Shown here: piece after piece, positions 49,949 to 61,334 of the stretch
How positions within the stretch are numbered: the first letter of the stretch is position 1
Layout of the letters: every line of letters begins with the position of its first letter
Source of the DNA: Streptomyces tsukubensis
Lineage (GTDB): Bacteria; Actinomycetota; Actinomycetes; Streptomycetales; Streptomycetaceae
Assembly: GCF_009296025.1 (NCBI RefSeq)
Contig: NZ_CP045178.1
Coordinates: forward strand, 5,580,001 to 5,644,000
Length of the DNA: 64,000 bases
Reading direction: 5' to 3'
Notes under the pieces: generated by a model
The model's database searches: none
What the model was told of the DNA's origin: nothing
The model's input: only the letters and a program-made list of their open reading frames with translations
Made by a program: the position numbers and the translations under genes

Positions 49949-52225
49949 ATGGGCCGAGCGGATGTGAGACGAGCACAGCGGCGCGGCGCCCGTCGGTCGG
50001 CGGGGGGCCGTCCGTCAGGCATACGCCGCGTCTTCACCTGGAAGAAAGTGCTGGGCACCCTCTTCGGGCTCTGCCTGCTGGGGATGGCGGCGCTGGTGGG
50101 CGTCTACTTCTACGTGGACGTCCCCGAGGCCAACGCCGAGGCGCAGCTCCAGAGCAACGTCTACAAGTACAGCGACGGCTCGGTCCTGGCGCGGACCGGC
50201 ACCCGCAACCGCGAGATCGTCGGTCTCGACCGCATCCCCAAGGACGTGCAGAAGACCTTCGTCGCGGCGGAGAACAAGTCCTTCTACACGGACAAGGGCG
50301 TGGACCTCAAAGGCACCGCGCGCGGTGTGCTCAGCACCGTCTCGGGCAAGGGCAAGCAGGGTGGCTCGACCATCACCCAGCAGTACGTGAAGAACTACTA
50401 CCTCACGCAGGACCAGACGGTCTCCCGCAAGCTCAAAGAGCTGGTCATCTCGCTGAAGGTCGACAACAAGTACTCGAAGGACGACATCCTCGCCGGGTAC
50501 ATCAACACCAGCTACTACGGACGCGGCGCCTACGGCATCCAGGCCGCGGCCCAGGCGTACTACGGCATCGACGCCGACGAGCTCAACGTCCAGCAGGGCG
50601 CCTATCTCGCCGCGCTGCTCCAGGCCCCCAGCCAGTACGACTGGTCGTCCGCCACGCCGACAGGCAAGCGGCTCGCGACCGAGCGCTGGAACTACGTGCT
50701 CGACAACATGGTCAAGCAGAACTGGCTGGACTCCGGCAAACGAGCGGGGCTGGCCTTCCCGAAGCCGCAGGCGCCCAAGGCCCCCACGGGGCTGAAGGGG
50801 CAGACCGGCTACCTGGTCAACGCCGCCAACAGCGCCCTGGAGAAGCAACTCGTCGCCCAGGGCACCTCGGCCGACGACGCCAAGGCCAAGGTGGACGCCG
50901 GCGGCTGGGTGATGACGCTCAACATCGACAAGAAGAAGCAGCGGCAGCTGGAGAAGTCGGTGGCGGCCAAGCTCACCAACAAGCTCGACCCGAAGAGCCG
51001 GGCCGTCGACGCCGACGTGCAGGCGGGCGCCGTCTCCGTCAGCCCCAAGTCGGGCAAGGTCCTGGCGCTCTACGGCGGCAAGGACTTCCTCACGCACCAG
51101 TACTCCAACGCCACCCGCGCCGACTACCAGCCCGCGTCGACCTTCAAGCCGTTGATCTTCGCCTCCGCGCTGGAGAACAACTCGACGACGCAGGACGGCA
51201 AGCCGATCACGGCCAACACCATCTACGACGGCACCAGCGAACGGAAGGTCAAGGGCAGCAGGATCGCCTTCGACCCGCCGAACGAGGACGGCGTCGACTA
51301 CGGCGACGTCAACGTCCAGAAAGCCATGAACAAGTCCATCAACTCCGTCTTCGCCCAGATGGGCGTCGACGTGGGCATGGAAAATGTCATGGAGACCGCG
51401 GGCAAGCTCGGCATGGACACCAAGGGGTTGCCGGCGGTGCCCGCGCAGACGCTCGGCTCGATGGGCGCGAGCCCGCTCCAGATGGCCGGCGTGTACGCCA
51501 CGCTCGACAATCACGGCAAGAAGGTCAGCCCGGCCATCGTGAGCTCCGCCGAACACGCGGCCACCAAGGTCGACTTCCCCGACCCGATCGGCGAGCAGGT
51601 CGTCGACCGCCGCACCGCCGACTCGGTCACCTCGGTCCTCACCGGCGTGGTGGACGACGGCACCGGCTCCGCCGTGCGCAACTCGGACCAGGACGTCGCG
51701 GGCAAGACCGGCACCTCCGACTCGAACAAGTCGGCCTGGTTCACCGGATACACCCCGGACCTCGTCACCTCCGTCGGCCTCTTCGGCGAGGCGCAGAAGG
51801 CACAGGGCAAGATCGCCAGCGGCGCGCAGGTGACGCTCAAGGGCGCCGCGGGCGGCGGCCGGGTCAACGGTGGTGGATTCCCCGCCGAGATCTGGGCCGC
51901 CTACACCTTCGACGCGATGGGCGAGCCCACCAAGTTCAAACTCGACACGGAGATGGGCGCCGCCGTGGCCCCGCCCCCGGACCCGACACCGAGCACCGAC
52001 CCGTCACCCACGACGCCGGAGCCCGACCCGTCACCCACCTCCCCGACCCCGACACCGACCCCCTCGACCTCACAGCCGAGCCCTCCCACACCGACGCCGA
52101 CGCTGCCCACGGCGCCCCCGACGCCGTCCACGTCGACCAGCGAGGACCCCGGCGAGAGCGAGAGCGGCGAACCGGACGAGCCCGGCCTGCCCGGCGGCGG
52201 GTTCTGGGGCGACGACGACCGCTGA
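49949..52225 (+). CDS. class A penicillin-binding protein (glycosyltransferase/transpeptidase)
   Basis: A 758-residue bifunctional peptidoglycan synthase. After a basic cytoplasmic start and one membrane helix (VLGTLFGLCLLGMAALVGVYFYV) comes the GT51 domain with AAENKSFYTDKG (catalytic Glu), GGSTITQQYVKNYYL and RGAYGIQAAAQAYYG. The transpeptidase domain has STFK near residue 398, SIN near 463 and KTGTS near 584. The tail is Pro/Thr/Ser-rich and ends in GGGFWGDDDR. The ATG at 49949 (MGRADVRRAQRRG) fits the usual start of Streptomyces homologues. It should act in cell-wall synthesis outside the membrane. Confidence 0.92.
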   Translation: MGRADVRRAQRRGARRSAGGRPSGIRRVFTWKKVLGTLFGLCLLGMAALVGVYFYVDVPEANAEAQLQSNVYKYSDGSVLARTGTRNREIVGLDRIPKDVQKTFVAAENKSFYTDKGVDLKGTARGVLSTVSGKGKQGGSTITQQYVKNYYLTQDQTVSRKLKELVISLKVDNKYSKDDILAGYINTSYYGRGAYGIQAAAQAYYGIDADELNVQQGAYLAALLQAPSQYDWSSATPTGKRLATERWNYVLDNMVKQNWLDSGKRAGLAFPKPQAPKAPTGLKGQTGYLVNAANSALEKQLVAQGTSADDAKAKVDAGGWVMTLNIDKKKQRQLEKSVAAKLTNKLDPKSRAVDADVQAGAVSVSPKSGKVLALYGGKDFLTHQYSNATRADYQPASTFKPLIFASALENNSTTQDGKPITANTIYDGTSERKVKGSRIAFDPPNEDGVDYGDVNVQKAMNKSINSVFAQMGVDVGMENVMETAGKLGMDTKGLPAVPAQTLGSMGASPLQMAGVYATLDNHGKKVSPAIVSSAEHAATKVDFPDPIGEQVVDRRTADSVTSVLTGVVDDGTGSAVRNSDQDVAGKTGTSDSNKSAWFTGYTPDLVTSVGLFGEAQKAQGKIASGAQVTLKGAAGGGRVNGGGFPAEIWAAYTFDAMGEPTKFKLDTEMGAAVAPPPDPTPSTDPSPTTPEPDPSPTSPTPTPTPSTSQPSPPTPTPTLPTAPPTPSTSTSEDPGESESGEPDEPGLPGGGFWGDDDR

Positions 52226-52301
52226 CCCACGCCAACGGCGGCCGACGCACACCTACGGCCGCTGACCCACACGTACAGCCGTTGAGCCACGCGCGACCCG
52301 C

Positions 52302-52348
52302 ACGCGAAGGGCGGTGACCCGGAAACCCGGGGCCACCGCCCTTCGCGT
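52302..52348. terminator. bidirectional terminator between PBP and SpoIIE-type genes
   Basis: A 15-bp perfect stem, ACGCGAAGGGCGGTG (52302-52316) with CACCGCCCTTCGCGT (52334-52348), between converging genes. Confidence 0.75.
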
Positions 52349-52367
52349 CGTACAGCCTCCCGCGCCC

Positions 52368-54545
52368 CTACAGCGCCAGCTCGAACCAGACCACCTTGCC
52401 CGTGCCGAGCCGCGTCGCGTCCCACCGCTTGGCCAACTTGTTGACCAGGTAGAGGCCGCGCCCGTTCTCGTCCGTCGCGCGCGCCTGCCGCAGCCTCGGA
52501 AGTTGCGGTACGTCGTCACCGACCTCGCAGCGCAACACGTCGGTCCGCAGCAGCCGCAGGGTCACCGGCTTGGACGCGTACCGCACCGCGTTGGTCACCA
52601 CCTCGCTGACCAGCAGCTCCGCCGCGTCCATGTGCTCCTCAAGCCCCCAGCGGCACAGAGCCTCACGTGCCAGCTTCCTGGCCCTGCTCGGCGCGGAGGC
52701 CTCCGGGTCGAGGAACCAGTAGGCGACATCGCTCGGCGCGATCCCGTCGAAGCGGGCGGCGAGCAGCGCGATGTCGTCGTCCCTGTCACCGGGGCCGAGC
52801 ATGTCGAGCACCTCGTCGCAGAGGGCCTCAAGGGGCGGCGCGTGGTCGGCGCCGGTCAGCCTCGCCGTCGCCTCAAGCCGCTCCCGCAACTGCTCGATAC
52901 CGGTCCAGACGTCCCGCATCCGCGACTCGACCAGTCCGTCGGTGTACAGCAGCAGCGTCGCCCCGGCGGGTGCGTCGAGTTCGACCGCCTCGAAGTCCAC
53001 ACCGCCCACACCGATCGGCGCGCCCGGCGGCACCCCCAGTACCTCCGCGTGACCGTCGAGGTGGAGCAGGACGGGCGGCGGGTGACCCGCGTTGGCGATG
53101 GTGATCCGGTGCGCGACCGGGTCGTAGACCGCGTAGAGGCAGGTCGCCATCCGGTCCGAGCCGAGCCGCTGGGCCTGCTCGTCGAGGTGGTGCAGGACCT
53201 CCTCGGGCGGCAGATCGAGACCGGCGAGGGTCTGCGCCGTCGTCCGCAACTGGCCCATGATCGCCGCGGACGTCATGGAGTGGCCCATCACGTCGCCCAC
53301 GACCAGTGCCACCCGGCTGCCCGGCAGCGGAAGCGCGTCGTACCAGTCGCCGCCGACCCGCGCCGTCTCCGCCGCGGGCAGATAGCGGCTGGCCAGCCGT
53401 ACCCCCGTCGGATTGGGCAGGGTCTCGGGCAGCATCGTGCGCTGGAGCTCGTCGGCGATGTACGCCTCGCGCCCGTACAGCACCGCCTTGTCGACGCCGA
53501 GCGCGCTGTGTGTGGCCAGTTGGGCGGCGACCAGCAGATCGTCCGCACCGAACGCCACCCTGTCCGGCCTGCGCAGGAAGACAGCGGCGCCGATCACCCG
53601 CCGCCTGCCGCGCAGCGGAGCGAGGATCGCCCGCCTGCCGCCCGGCATCCCACCAGGGTCCCCGAGCAGTTCGGGGATGGCGGCCAGCGCGGAGGGAGCG
53701 TCGGCGAAGACGGGCCGCACGCCCCGCAGCACCTCGGCGAGGGCTCCGCCCTGCCGTACCTCGCACAGCTCGGCGGCGGCCGAACCCTCGCCCTGGATCT
53801 GTGTGGCCGGAGGCAGCCAGCCGCTCTCCGTGTCGTGGTCCTCCGGAATACGGTCGGTACGCCGCAGCCGCAGGACGACCGGACCCGTGGGCCGCTCGTC
53901 GCCGACCGGCAGCGGCTCGCGCAGATAGACCAGGATGGCGTCCGCGTACGTGGGCACGGTGGCCCGGCACAGGCCCATCACGATCTCGTCGAGATCGATG
54001 CCCCTGGCGATACGGCGCGTCGCGGCGCCCACGAACCGCAGCCGTTCGCCCTCGCGGTGAGCCACCGCGCCAGGGGTCATCTCGCCGTCGTCCTCGGTGA
54101 AGGCGCGCATCCCCGTGGAGAGCACACCGAGCCCGGGGGTGACGGTCTCCGTGCCGGCGTTCCGCTCGGCGCGTGCCGCGGAGACCGCCGCTTCCTCGTC
54201 GCGGGGTCTGCTCCGGTGCTCCATGGCGCCGGGATCCGGCTCACGACGGCCGCCGGCACTGTGGGTGCTCTGCGCCCCGGACGGCTCCGCGAGGCGGTGG
54301 GATGTGCTGTCCGGCGCGCAGGGTGGCGCGGTCGTGCCTGAGACGGCTGGTGCGGCGTCACCCGGTGGGCTCGGGGTGGGCAGCGCCGCGGGGCGCTCAC
54401 GGCCTGAAGAGGCCTGTGCGCCATCGGGATCCGGCGAACCCGGGGAGTCGGGGGCGCGCAACAGCGCCCCTCGGGGGTCCGTGGGGATGGTCGGACGGGC
54501 AGCGTCAGGCTGCCGGTCCTCAGGGGAGGTGGGGTGCTCCGTCAC
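52368..54545 (-). CDS. SpoIIE-type PP2C phosphatase with GAF and anti-sigma kinase domains
   Basis: A 725-residue regulator. The first 130 residues are disordered and Ala/Pro/Glu-rich. A GAF-like sensor domain (LRFVGAATRRIARGIDLDEI) follows, with a second sensory region to residue 370. The PP2C/SpoIIE phosphatase has GGDWYDALPLPGSRVALVVGD and IANAGHPPPVLL. The C-terminus is a HATPase_c_2 anti-sigma-type kinase (AAELLVSEVVTNAVRYA, DENGRGLYLVNKLA). Such proteins phosphorylate and dephosphorylate anti-sigma antagonists in Streptomyces. The start is GTG at 54545. Single gene; the sigma system it serves is not in view. Confidence 0.88.
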   Translation of the reverse strand: MTEHPTSPEDRQPDAARPTIPTDPRGALLRAPDSPGSPDPDGAQASSGRERPAALPTPSPPGDAAPAVSGTTAPPCAPDSTSHRLAEPSGAQSTHSAGGRREPDPGAMEHRSRPRDEEAAVSAARAERNAGTETVTPGLGVLSTGMRAFTEDDGEMTPGAVAHREGERLRFVGAATRRIARGIDLDEIVMGLCRATVPTYADAILVYLREPLPVGDERPTGPVVLRLRRTDRIPEDHDTESGWLPPATQIQGEGSAAAELCEVRQGGALAEVLRGVRPVFADAPSALAAIPELLGDPGGMPGGRRAILAPLRGRRRVIGAAVFLRRPDRVAFGADDLLVAAQLATHSALGVDKAVLYGREAYIADELQRTMLPETLPNPTGVRLASRYLPAAETARVGGDWYDALPLPGSRVALVVGDVMGHSMTSAAIMGQLRTTAQTLAGLDLPPEEVLHHLDEQAQRLGSDRMATCLYAVYDPVAHRITIANAGHPPPVLLHLDGHAEVLGVPPGAPIGVGGVDFEAVELDAPAGATLLLYTDGLVESRMRDVWTGIEQLRERLEATARLTGADHAPPLEALCDEVLDMLGPGDRDDDIALLAARFDGIAPSDVAYWFLDPEASAPSRARKLAREALCRWGLEEHMDAAELLVSEVVTNAVRYASKPVTLRLLRTDVLRCEVGDDVPQLPRLRQARATDENGRGLYLVNKLAKRWDATRLGTGKVVWFELAL

Positions 54546-54584
54546 GCGTTTCGAATCCGTCCGTCCGGTGCTGCGCCGCGCTTA

Positions 54585-55259
54585 TCAGGCGCGTTGGCAG
54601 TTCAGGAAGAGCTGGTACTCGGGGGGTGCGTCCGTGCTCGCCGGGGCGTACGCGTACGAGTCCTCCCCGGTGACGTCGAAACCCGCCTCGCCAACGATCT
54701 GGCGCAAGTCGTCCCGCACATAACCGGATACCCGGATCGGGTGCCCGAGGAACGGGATCTCGGCGTCGTCGAGGTCGGCCTCGACCATGGACAGGGCGAG
54801 CAGCCCCCCGGGCCGCAGCAGGGTGTGCAACGTCCCGAGCGCGTAGGGGATTTCCTTCCGCGGCAGCATCAGGAGTGTGAAAAAACAGGTAATGGCGTCG
54901 AAATGGCCCAGCCCTCCCGGTCCTTCGGCCCGCAGTTCCGCCACATCGAGCTGGTGGAACTCGGCCTCGGGCACATTCTCGCGGGCCAGCTCCAGCATGC
55001 CGCCCGACATGTCGACACCGGTCACCCGGTGGCCCGCGGCGACGAACGCCGCGGCCGTCGGCATACCGGTACCGCAGCCGACATCGAGGACTCTGGAGTG
55101 CGGAGGGAGCACCTGGGCGAGCCGGGTGCCCGCCGCGATCTGTCCCTCCTTGTGGGGGAACGCGGCGTCGTACTGTCGGCCTATGGCGTCGAACGCCTCG
55201 GCCTGTCCGGTACGGTCCGGTGCCATACCGTCCCTGTACCCCTGGTAACCCACGCTCAC
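54585..55259 (-). CDS. SAM-dependent methyltransferase
   Basis: A 224-residue class I methyltransferase. Motif I is VLDVGCGTGMPTAAA, followed by VTGVDMSGGMLELAR (motif II) and YALGTLHTLLRPGGLLAL (motif IV/V). The GTG at 55259 (VSVGYQGYRDGMAPDRTGQAEAFD) is taken because AGGGG precedes it and homologues start there by memory; an ATG at 55226 is also possible. Substrate unknown. Confidence 0.75.
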   Translation of the reverse strand: MSVGYQGYRDGMAPDRTGQAEAFDAIGRQYDAAFPHKEGQIAAGTRLAQVLPPHSRVLDVGCGTGMPTAAAFVAAGHRVTGVDMSGGMLELARENVPEAEFHQLDVAELRAEGPGGLGHFDAITCFFTLLMLPRKEIPYALGTLHTLLRPGGLLALSMVEADLDDAEIPFLGHPIRVSGYVRDDLRQIVGEAGFDVTGEDSYAYAPASTDAPPEYQLFLNCQRA

Positions 55260-55383
55260 GTCCCTGTCGCCCCTCAATGACTTTCCGTCAGTCGCCGCGT
55301 AAGCATCCGGTGTTGCGTTGTGCCGCCGTGCGCCCTTGCGGAGGACGATCCTACGTTTGAACCGAGGGGGCGCGGCAAGAGTC

Positions 55384-56067
55384 TCATGACGACACATACA
55401 CCGGCGTTCGGTCCCAGTCGTCGGGAAGGACCGGAACTGGCCATGCCGGATCGGGTCGCCACTGCTGCCACCCTTCGCTGAACGGGGCGTTCCACGCCTC
55501 GATCGCCGCGACCGCGCGCCGTCCCGCCTCCCTTACCCGCGCCGCCTGCTCGTCGTCCATCAGGCCGTCCCGCTGGGCCTGCGCGAACTCGTCCTCGTCC
55601 CGCCAGCGCCAACTGCGGTCCTGGTAGACGTCGATGTCGAGGAAATGATCCTCCGAGTCGACACCGTCCGCCCAACGGGTCCTCGGCTCCTCCAGATTGA
55701 CGTACCAGTTCTGGAAACGCCATCCGCGATCCCACCACAGCCACACCGACCACGGTTCACCGGGCCTCGCCAGCTTCAACACCCCCATGCCGTACCACTC
55801 GTCGCGCACCAGTGTGCGGGGTCTGGTGTACCGCGTCGCGAGGGGCTCGTCGTGCACGGGGGTGCCGTCGGCGATCGCGGGCTTGACGCATTCGGTGCCG
55901 GGTGCGATCCAGGCGGCCAGCAGTTCAGGAGTGTCCTGGACGACCGTCATGGGCCGGCAGATGTGGAAGCCGTCCCCCGCGTTCTCCCGGTACCGCCACA
56001 GGATCTGCGTCCCGGGCTCCCAGTGGTCAGCCCCGCCCATCGCGCCGCCCGCCCCGTCATCTGTCAT
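55384..56067 (-). CDS. DUF402-domain protein
   Basis: A 227-residue protein with a DUF402/FomD-like core in the middle: WYGMGVLKLARPGEPWSVWL, then WYVNLEEPRTRWADGVDSEDHFLDIDVY with the acidic metal-binding residues, and DEDEFAQAQRDGLM. Some members hydrolyse nucleoside diphosphates or are esterases linked to fosfomycin synthesis. The role here is unknown. The ATG at 56067 matches the family start. Confidence 0.75.
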   Translation of the reverse strand: MTDDGAGGAMGGADHWEPGTQILWRYRENAGDGFHICRPMTVVQDTPELLAAWIAPGTECVKPAIADGTPVHDEPLATRYTRPRTLVRDEWYGMGVLKLARPGEPWSVWLWWDRGWRFQNWYVNLEEPRTRWADGVDSEDHFLDIDVYQDRSWRWRDEDEFAQAQRDGLMDDEQAARVREAGRRAVAAIEAWNAPFSEGWQQWRPDPAWPVPVLPDDWDRTPVYVSS

Positions 56068-56184
56068 GGGCAGATATTAGGTGCCCGCGGCATACGACGC
56101 CCGGTCGGCGGGTCGGCCGCTTTTCCCGCTCCCCGGCACCCACGGACGAGGGACGCGGTGATCACACCAACGGGTGACCCGGCG

Positions 56185-57573
56185 TCATGGGTGCGTCATC
56201 CTCAGGACATCGAGCGCCTCGTCGAGCTGGTCGGTCGTCAGGTCACCCCGGTCCACGTAGCCGGAGTCCAGGACGACCTCCCGGATCGTCTTCCGCTCGG
56301 CCAGGGACCTCTTGGCGACCTTCGCCGCCTCCTCGTACCCGATGTACTTGTTCAGCGGGGTCACCACCGAGGGCGACGACTCGGCGTACTCACGGGCCCG
56401 TTCGACGTTGGCGGTGATTCCGTCGATCGTGCGGTCCGCGAGCAGCCGGGTGACGTTGGCGAGGAGTCTGATCGACTCCAGGATGTTCTTGGCGATCACC
56501 GGGAGCATGACGTTCAGCTCGAAGTTGCCCGCGGCCCCCGCGGCGGCGACGGTGGCGTCATTGCCCGTGACCTGCACGGCGACCTGGAGCACCGCTTCGG
56601 GGAGGACGGGGTTGACCTTGCCGGGCATGATCGAGGAGCCGGGCTGGAGGTCGGGCAGATTGATCTCCGCGAGCCCGGTGCGCGGGCCCGAGGCCATCCA
56701 GCGCAGGTCGTTGGCGATCTTGGTGAGGCCGCCGGCGATCGTACGCAGCTGCCCGCTCGTCTCCACGATGCCGTCCCTGGCACCCTGCGCCTCGAAGTGG
56801 TCGCGCGCCTCGGTCAACGGCAGACCCGTCGCCCGAGCCACCTCGGCGATCACCGCGGGTGAGAAGCCGGGTGGGGTGTTGATCCCGGTGCCCACGGCCG
56901 TCCCGCCCAGCGGCAGCTCCGCCAGCCGGGGCAGCGACGCGGTCAGCCGCTCCACGCCGTGGCGCACCTGCGCCGCGTACCCGCCGAACTCCTGGCCGAG
57001 GGTGACGGGCGTGGCGTCCATCAGGTGGGTCCTGCCGGACTTCACGACCCGCGCGAACTCGGCGGACTTGCGCTCCAGCGCTTCCGCGAGATGTTCGAGT
57101 GAGGGGATCAGATCGTGGGTGACGGCCGCGGTCGCCGCGATGTGGATCGAGGAGGGGAACACGTCGTTGGACGACTGCGAGGCGTTGACGTGGTCGTTCG
57201 GGTGGACGGGGCTGCCCAGCCGTTCCGTGGCCAGCGTCGCGAGGACCTCGTTGGTGTTCATGTTGGACGAGGTGCCTGAGCCGGTCTGGAAGACGTCCAC
57301 GGGGAAATGCTCGTCCCAGCGGCCCTCCGCCACCTCGACCGCCACGTCCTGGATGGCCTGCGCGATGTCCTTGTCGACCACCCCGAGCCCGGCGTTGACC
57401 TTGGCTGCCGCGCCCTTGATACGGGCCAGGGCCTCGATGTGGGCGCGTTCGAGACGCTGCCCGGAGACCGGGAAGTTCTCGACGGCGCGCTGCGTCTGCG
57501 CCCGCCACTTCGCGTGCGCGGGAACCCGCACCTCACCCATCGAGTCGTGCTCGGTCCGGTACTGCTCAGTCAT
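56185..57573 (-). CDS. fumC: fumarate hydratase class II
   Basis: A 462-residue iron-independent fumarase, fumarate + water to L-malate in the TCA cycle. Visible motifs are the N-terminal substrate site [31 protein letters not shown] with the catalytic His, and the superfamily signature [11 protein letters not shown]. The ATG at 57573 follows GGAGG by eight bases. The class I fumarase gene lies just upstream on the same strand, separated by about 260 GC-rich bases. Confidence 0.93.
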   Translation of the reverse strand: MTEQYRTEHDSMGEVRVPAHAKWRAQTQRAVENFPVSGQRLERAHIEALARIKGAAAKVNAGLGVVDKDIAQAIQDVAVEVAEGRWDEHFPVDVFQTGSGTSSNMNTNEVLATLATERLGSPVHPNDHVNASQSSNDVFPSSIHIAATAAVTHDLIPSLEHLAEALERKSAEFARVVKSGRTHLMDATPVTLGQEFGGYAAQVRHGVERLTASLPRLAELPLGGTAVGTGINTPPGFSPAVIAEVARATGLPLTEARDHFEAQGARDGIVETSGQLRTIAGGLTKIANDLRWMASGPRTGLAEINLPDLQPGSSIMPGKVNPVLPEAVLQVAVQVTGNDATVAAAGAAGNFELNVMLPVIAKNILESIRLLANVTRLLADRTIDGITANVERAREYAESSPSVVTPLNKYIGYEEAAKVAKRSLAERKTIREVVLDSGYVDRGDLTTDQLDEALDVLRMTHP

Positions 57574-57832
57574 CGTCGTACCTCCGTCTGGTGAAACTCC
57601 CGGCCGACGGGTGATGTTCCCGGCATACCGCAAAAGATCACCCGCTGGAGGGCGGAGGGGCGCGCGGGACGGGCGTACGCGAGGAGGCGGCACGCTGCGG
57701 GCGTGGCGGAGGGACGGGCCCGACACGCCTGGCGGAGGGGCGGACCCGGCCGGAGAGAGCGGACCCGGCCGGAGGGGGCGGCCTGGCGGGAGGGGACGGC
57801 CGGAAGGACGGCCGCCCGCTCCGCCCCTGCCG

Positions 57833-59491
<1,659 letters not shown>

Positions 59492-59696
59492 TTTGCCCAT
59501 TCCTCATTCGGTCCCTCGGGCCTCGCCCGGCATGCCTCCATCGGCAGCGTCCTTCAGCGTAGAACCTGGCCCTGGGGCGGGGCCTGTGAGGTAGGGCTCA
59601 GTACCCGGCGGGCCGGTGCGGCGGAAGGTCGCGCTCCGCATTTCCCCGCTCCAAACCGGCGGTTGTGCGGGGTAGTCGCGATCTATCGCGTTTCGG

Positions 59697-59711
59697 TACG
59701 CTGCTCCGGTG
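59697..59711 (+). promoter_or_regulatory. -10 element giving a leaderless DUF1707 transcript
   Basis: TACGCT (59697-59702) is followed by six bases and then the GTG start. No ribosome site is present. This is the usual geometry of leaderless Streptomyces genes and matches that of the erm leader. The -35 is unclear. Confidence 0.4.
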
Positions 59712-60407
59712 GACCTCGAAAAGCGCCCCCAGCAGACGTCGGACGCCGCCCGCCCAGTGGCGCCCTCCGCAGAGTCGAACCTCCGCGCCTCCGACGCGGA
59801 ACGGGACAGGACCGCGTCCATCCTGCGCGAGGCGCTGGCCGAGGGGCGGCTGACTGCGGAGGAGCACTCCGAGCGCATCGACGGCGTCTACCGGGCGAAG
59901 ACCGTGGGGGAGCTGGAGCCGTTCGTCAGCGACCTGCCCGTCCCCGGAGGGGAGGAGTGGCACCCGCGGCCGGCCCCCGCCCCGCAGTCGGTGTCGGGCG
60001 TCCCCGGTGTGCCGGCCGAGGCCGAGGAGAACCTGGTGGCGGTGTTCAGCAGCTCCAGCAGGAAGGGCCGCTGGCGGGTGGCGCGCAGGACCAACGCGTA
60101 CGCGATCTTCGGCAGTGTGGAGATCGACCTCGGCGAGGCGCTCTTCGAGCACCAGCATGTGGTGATCAAGGCGTACTCGATCTTCGGCAGCGTCGAGATC
60201 CGCGTCCCCGAGAACGTCACGCTGCACGGCAGCGGTGGTGGTGTCCTCGGCAACTTCGAGGTCGAGAGCATGGAGTCGGGACAGCCGCAGGCGCCCGTCG
60301 TCCACGTCGAGGGGTATGCGGTACTCGGCAGCATCGAGGCGAAGCCCCGCAAGGGCAGCCTCGTCAGGGACCTCCACGACCGCCTACGGAAACATCTCGG
60401 CCACTGA
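59709..60407 (+). CDS. DUF1707-domain protein
   Basis: A 232-residue protein. The DUF1707 domain at about residues 25-70 has LRASDAERDRTASILREALAEGRLTAEEHSERIDG. The C-terminal beta-rich part has two INAYAIFGSVEIDL-type strands and VLGSIEAKP, a cell-wall-active-antibiotics-response-like fold (DUF2154 type). Such proteins are common in actinobacteria, function unknown. The start is GTG with leaderless features. It is divergent from the fumarase. Confidence 0.8.
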   Translation: MDLEKRPQQTSDAARPVAPSAESNLRASDAERDRTASILREALAEGRLTAEEHSERIDGVYRAKTVGELEPFVSDLPVPGGEEWHPRPAPAPQSVSGVPGVPAEAEENLVAVFSSSSRKGRWRVARRTNAYAIFGSVEIDLGEALFEHQHVVIKAYSIFGSVEIRVPENVTLHGSGGGVLGNFEVESMESGQPQAPVVHVEGYAVLGSIEAKPRKGSLVRDLHDRLRKHLGH

Positions 60408-60707
60408 GCGGGCGCTGGTCGGCCACTGACGGGCCACCGGTGAGTGGTGCGGGCCGGGGCCTGGGGCGGCGATTTCCGGGGGCTGTCGGCCTGCGCCGGT
60501 GCGGCTCGGCGGCCTGACGTGGTGCGACTCCGCGGCTCGAAGAGGTGTGGCCGGACGGCTCTGTGCTGCCCGGTCCGGCGGTCGGGTGGGGCGCGGTACA
60601 GGCCACCCGGCGCCCTCCGATGTCAACTCAGTGCATAGGCGCGCGCACAGCGGGTAGGGCTTGCCCCATCGTCTCTCGCTCGCGAAGCCGTCGTCAGGAG
60701 TAGACCC
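60408..60707. other. 300 bases without a gene
   Basis: The gap before the WhiB gene. The last 50 bases hold the ribosome site AGGAG. No repeat or hairpin stands out beyond background. Confidence 0.4.
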
Positions 60708-61076
60708 GTGCCACATCCGCCGCGTCAGCCCCTCCAGGTCGCCGCCGTTCCGTCCCAGCGGGGGCCAGTGCGAGACAGGGACCAGGATTCCCCATGGCAC
60801 ACCGAGGCAGTCTGCCGTCGTGACGAGGCCGGACTCTTCTTCGCCCCCTCCAAGGAGCCGACGGCCGCGAGGCTGTCGCGCGAGGAGGCGGCGAAGCGGG
60901 TCTGCGCCCGATGTCCCGTGATGGTCCAGTGCCGCGAACACGCCCTCGTCCAGCCCGAACCGTACGGCGTGTGGGGCGGACTCACCGCGGCCGAGCGCCG
61001 TGTGGTCCTCGCCAGGCGCCGCCGCCGTGAGGTGGAGCTCCAGAAGCCCGCGCACCACATCGTCGCGGCCGGCTGA
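60708..61076 (+). CDS. WhiB-family iron-sulfur regulator
   Basis: A 122-residue WhiB-like protein that binds a [4Fe-4S] cluster and RNA polymerase sigma. The four Cys are in HTEAVCRRDE, VCARCPVMVQC, with the GVWGG turn and the basic tail ARRRRREVEL. The GTG start follows AGGAG by seven bases. By position beside fum-glpX it looks like the wblI-type gene of S. coelicolor, from memory. It may respond to oxygen or nitric oxide. Confidence 0.88.
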   Translation: MPHPPRQPLQVAAVPSQRGPVRDRDQDSPWHTEAVCRRDEAGLFFAPSKEPTAARLSREEAAKRVCARCPVMVQCREHALVQPEPYGVWGGLTAAERRVVLARRRRREVELQKPAHHIVAAG

Positions 61077-61140
61077 CCCCCGGCGGCGGACCGCGCCGGT
61101 CCTGATGGGCCGGCGCCCGGACGGCCTGACGGACGAGATG

Positions 61141-61174
61141 AGGGGCACCCCCGCCGCACAACGGGGGCGCCCCT
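61141..61174. terminator. terminator between converging whiB-like and glpX genes
   Basis: AGGGGCACCCCCG (61141-61153) pairs with CGGGGGCGCCCCT (61162-61174) with one A-C mismatch and an 8-base loop. Confidence 0.65.
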
Positions 61175-61334
61175 GATCCGTGGCCGCGACGACCGGGTGC
61201 GCGTCTCCGCGGGCGGGCCCCTCCTGACGGCGGGCGTCCGCAGACGCGTTCGGCGTCAGGCGGCGGGCTCAGCCGCCGCGGGCGCGTTCGGTCGCCAGGG
61301 GCGCGTCAGGAGGTGAGATGCCCCGGGGGTGAGA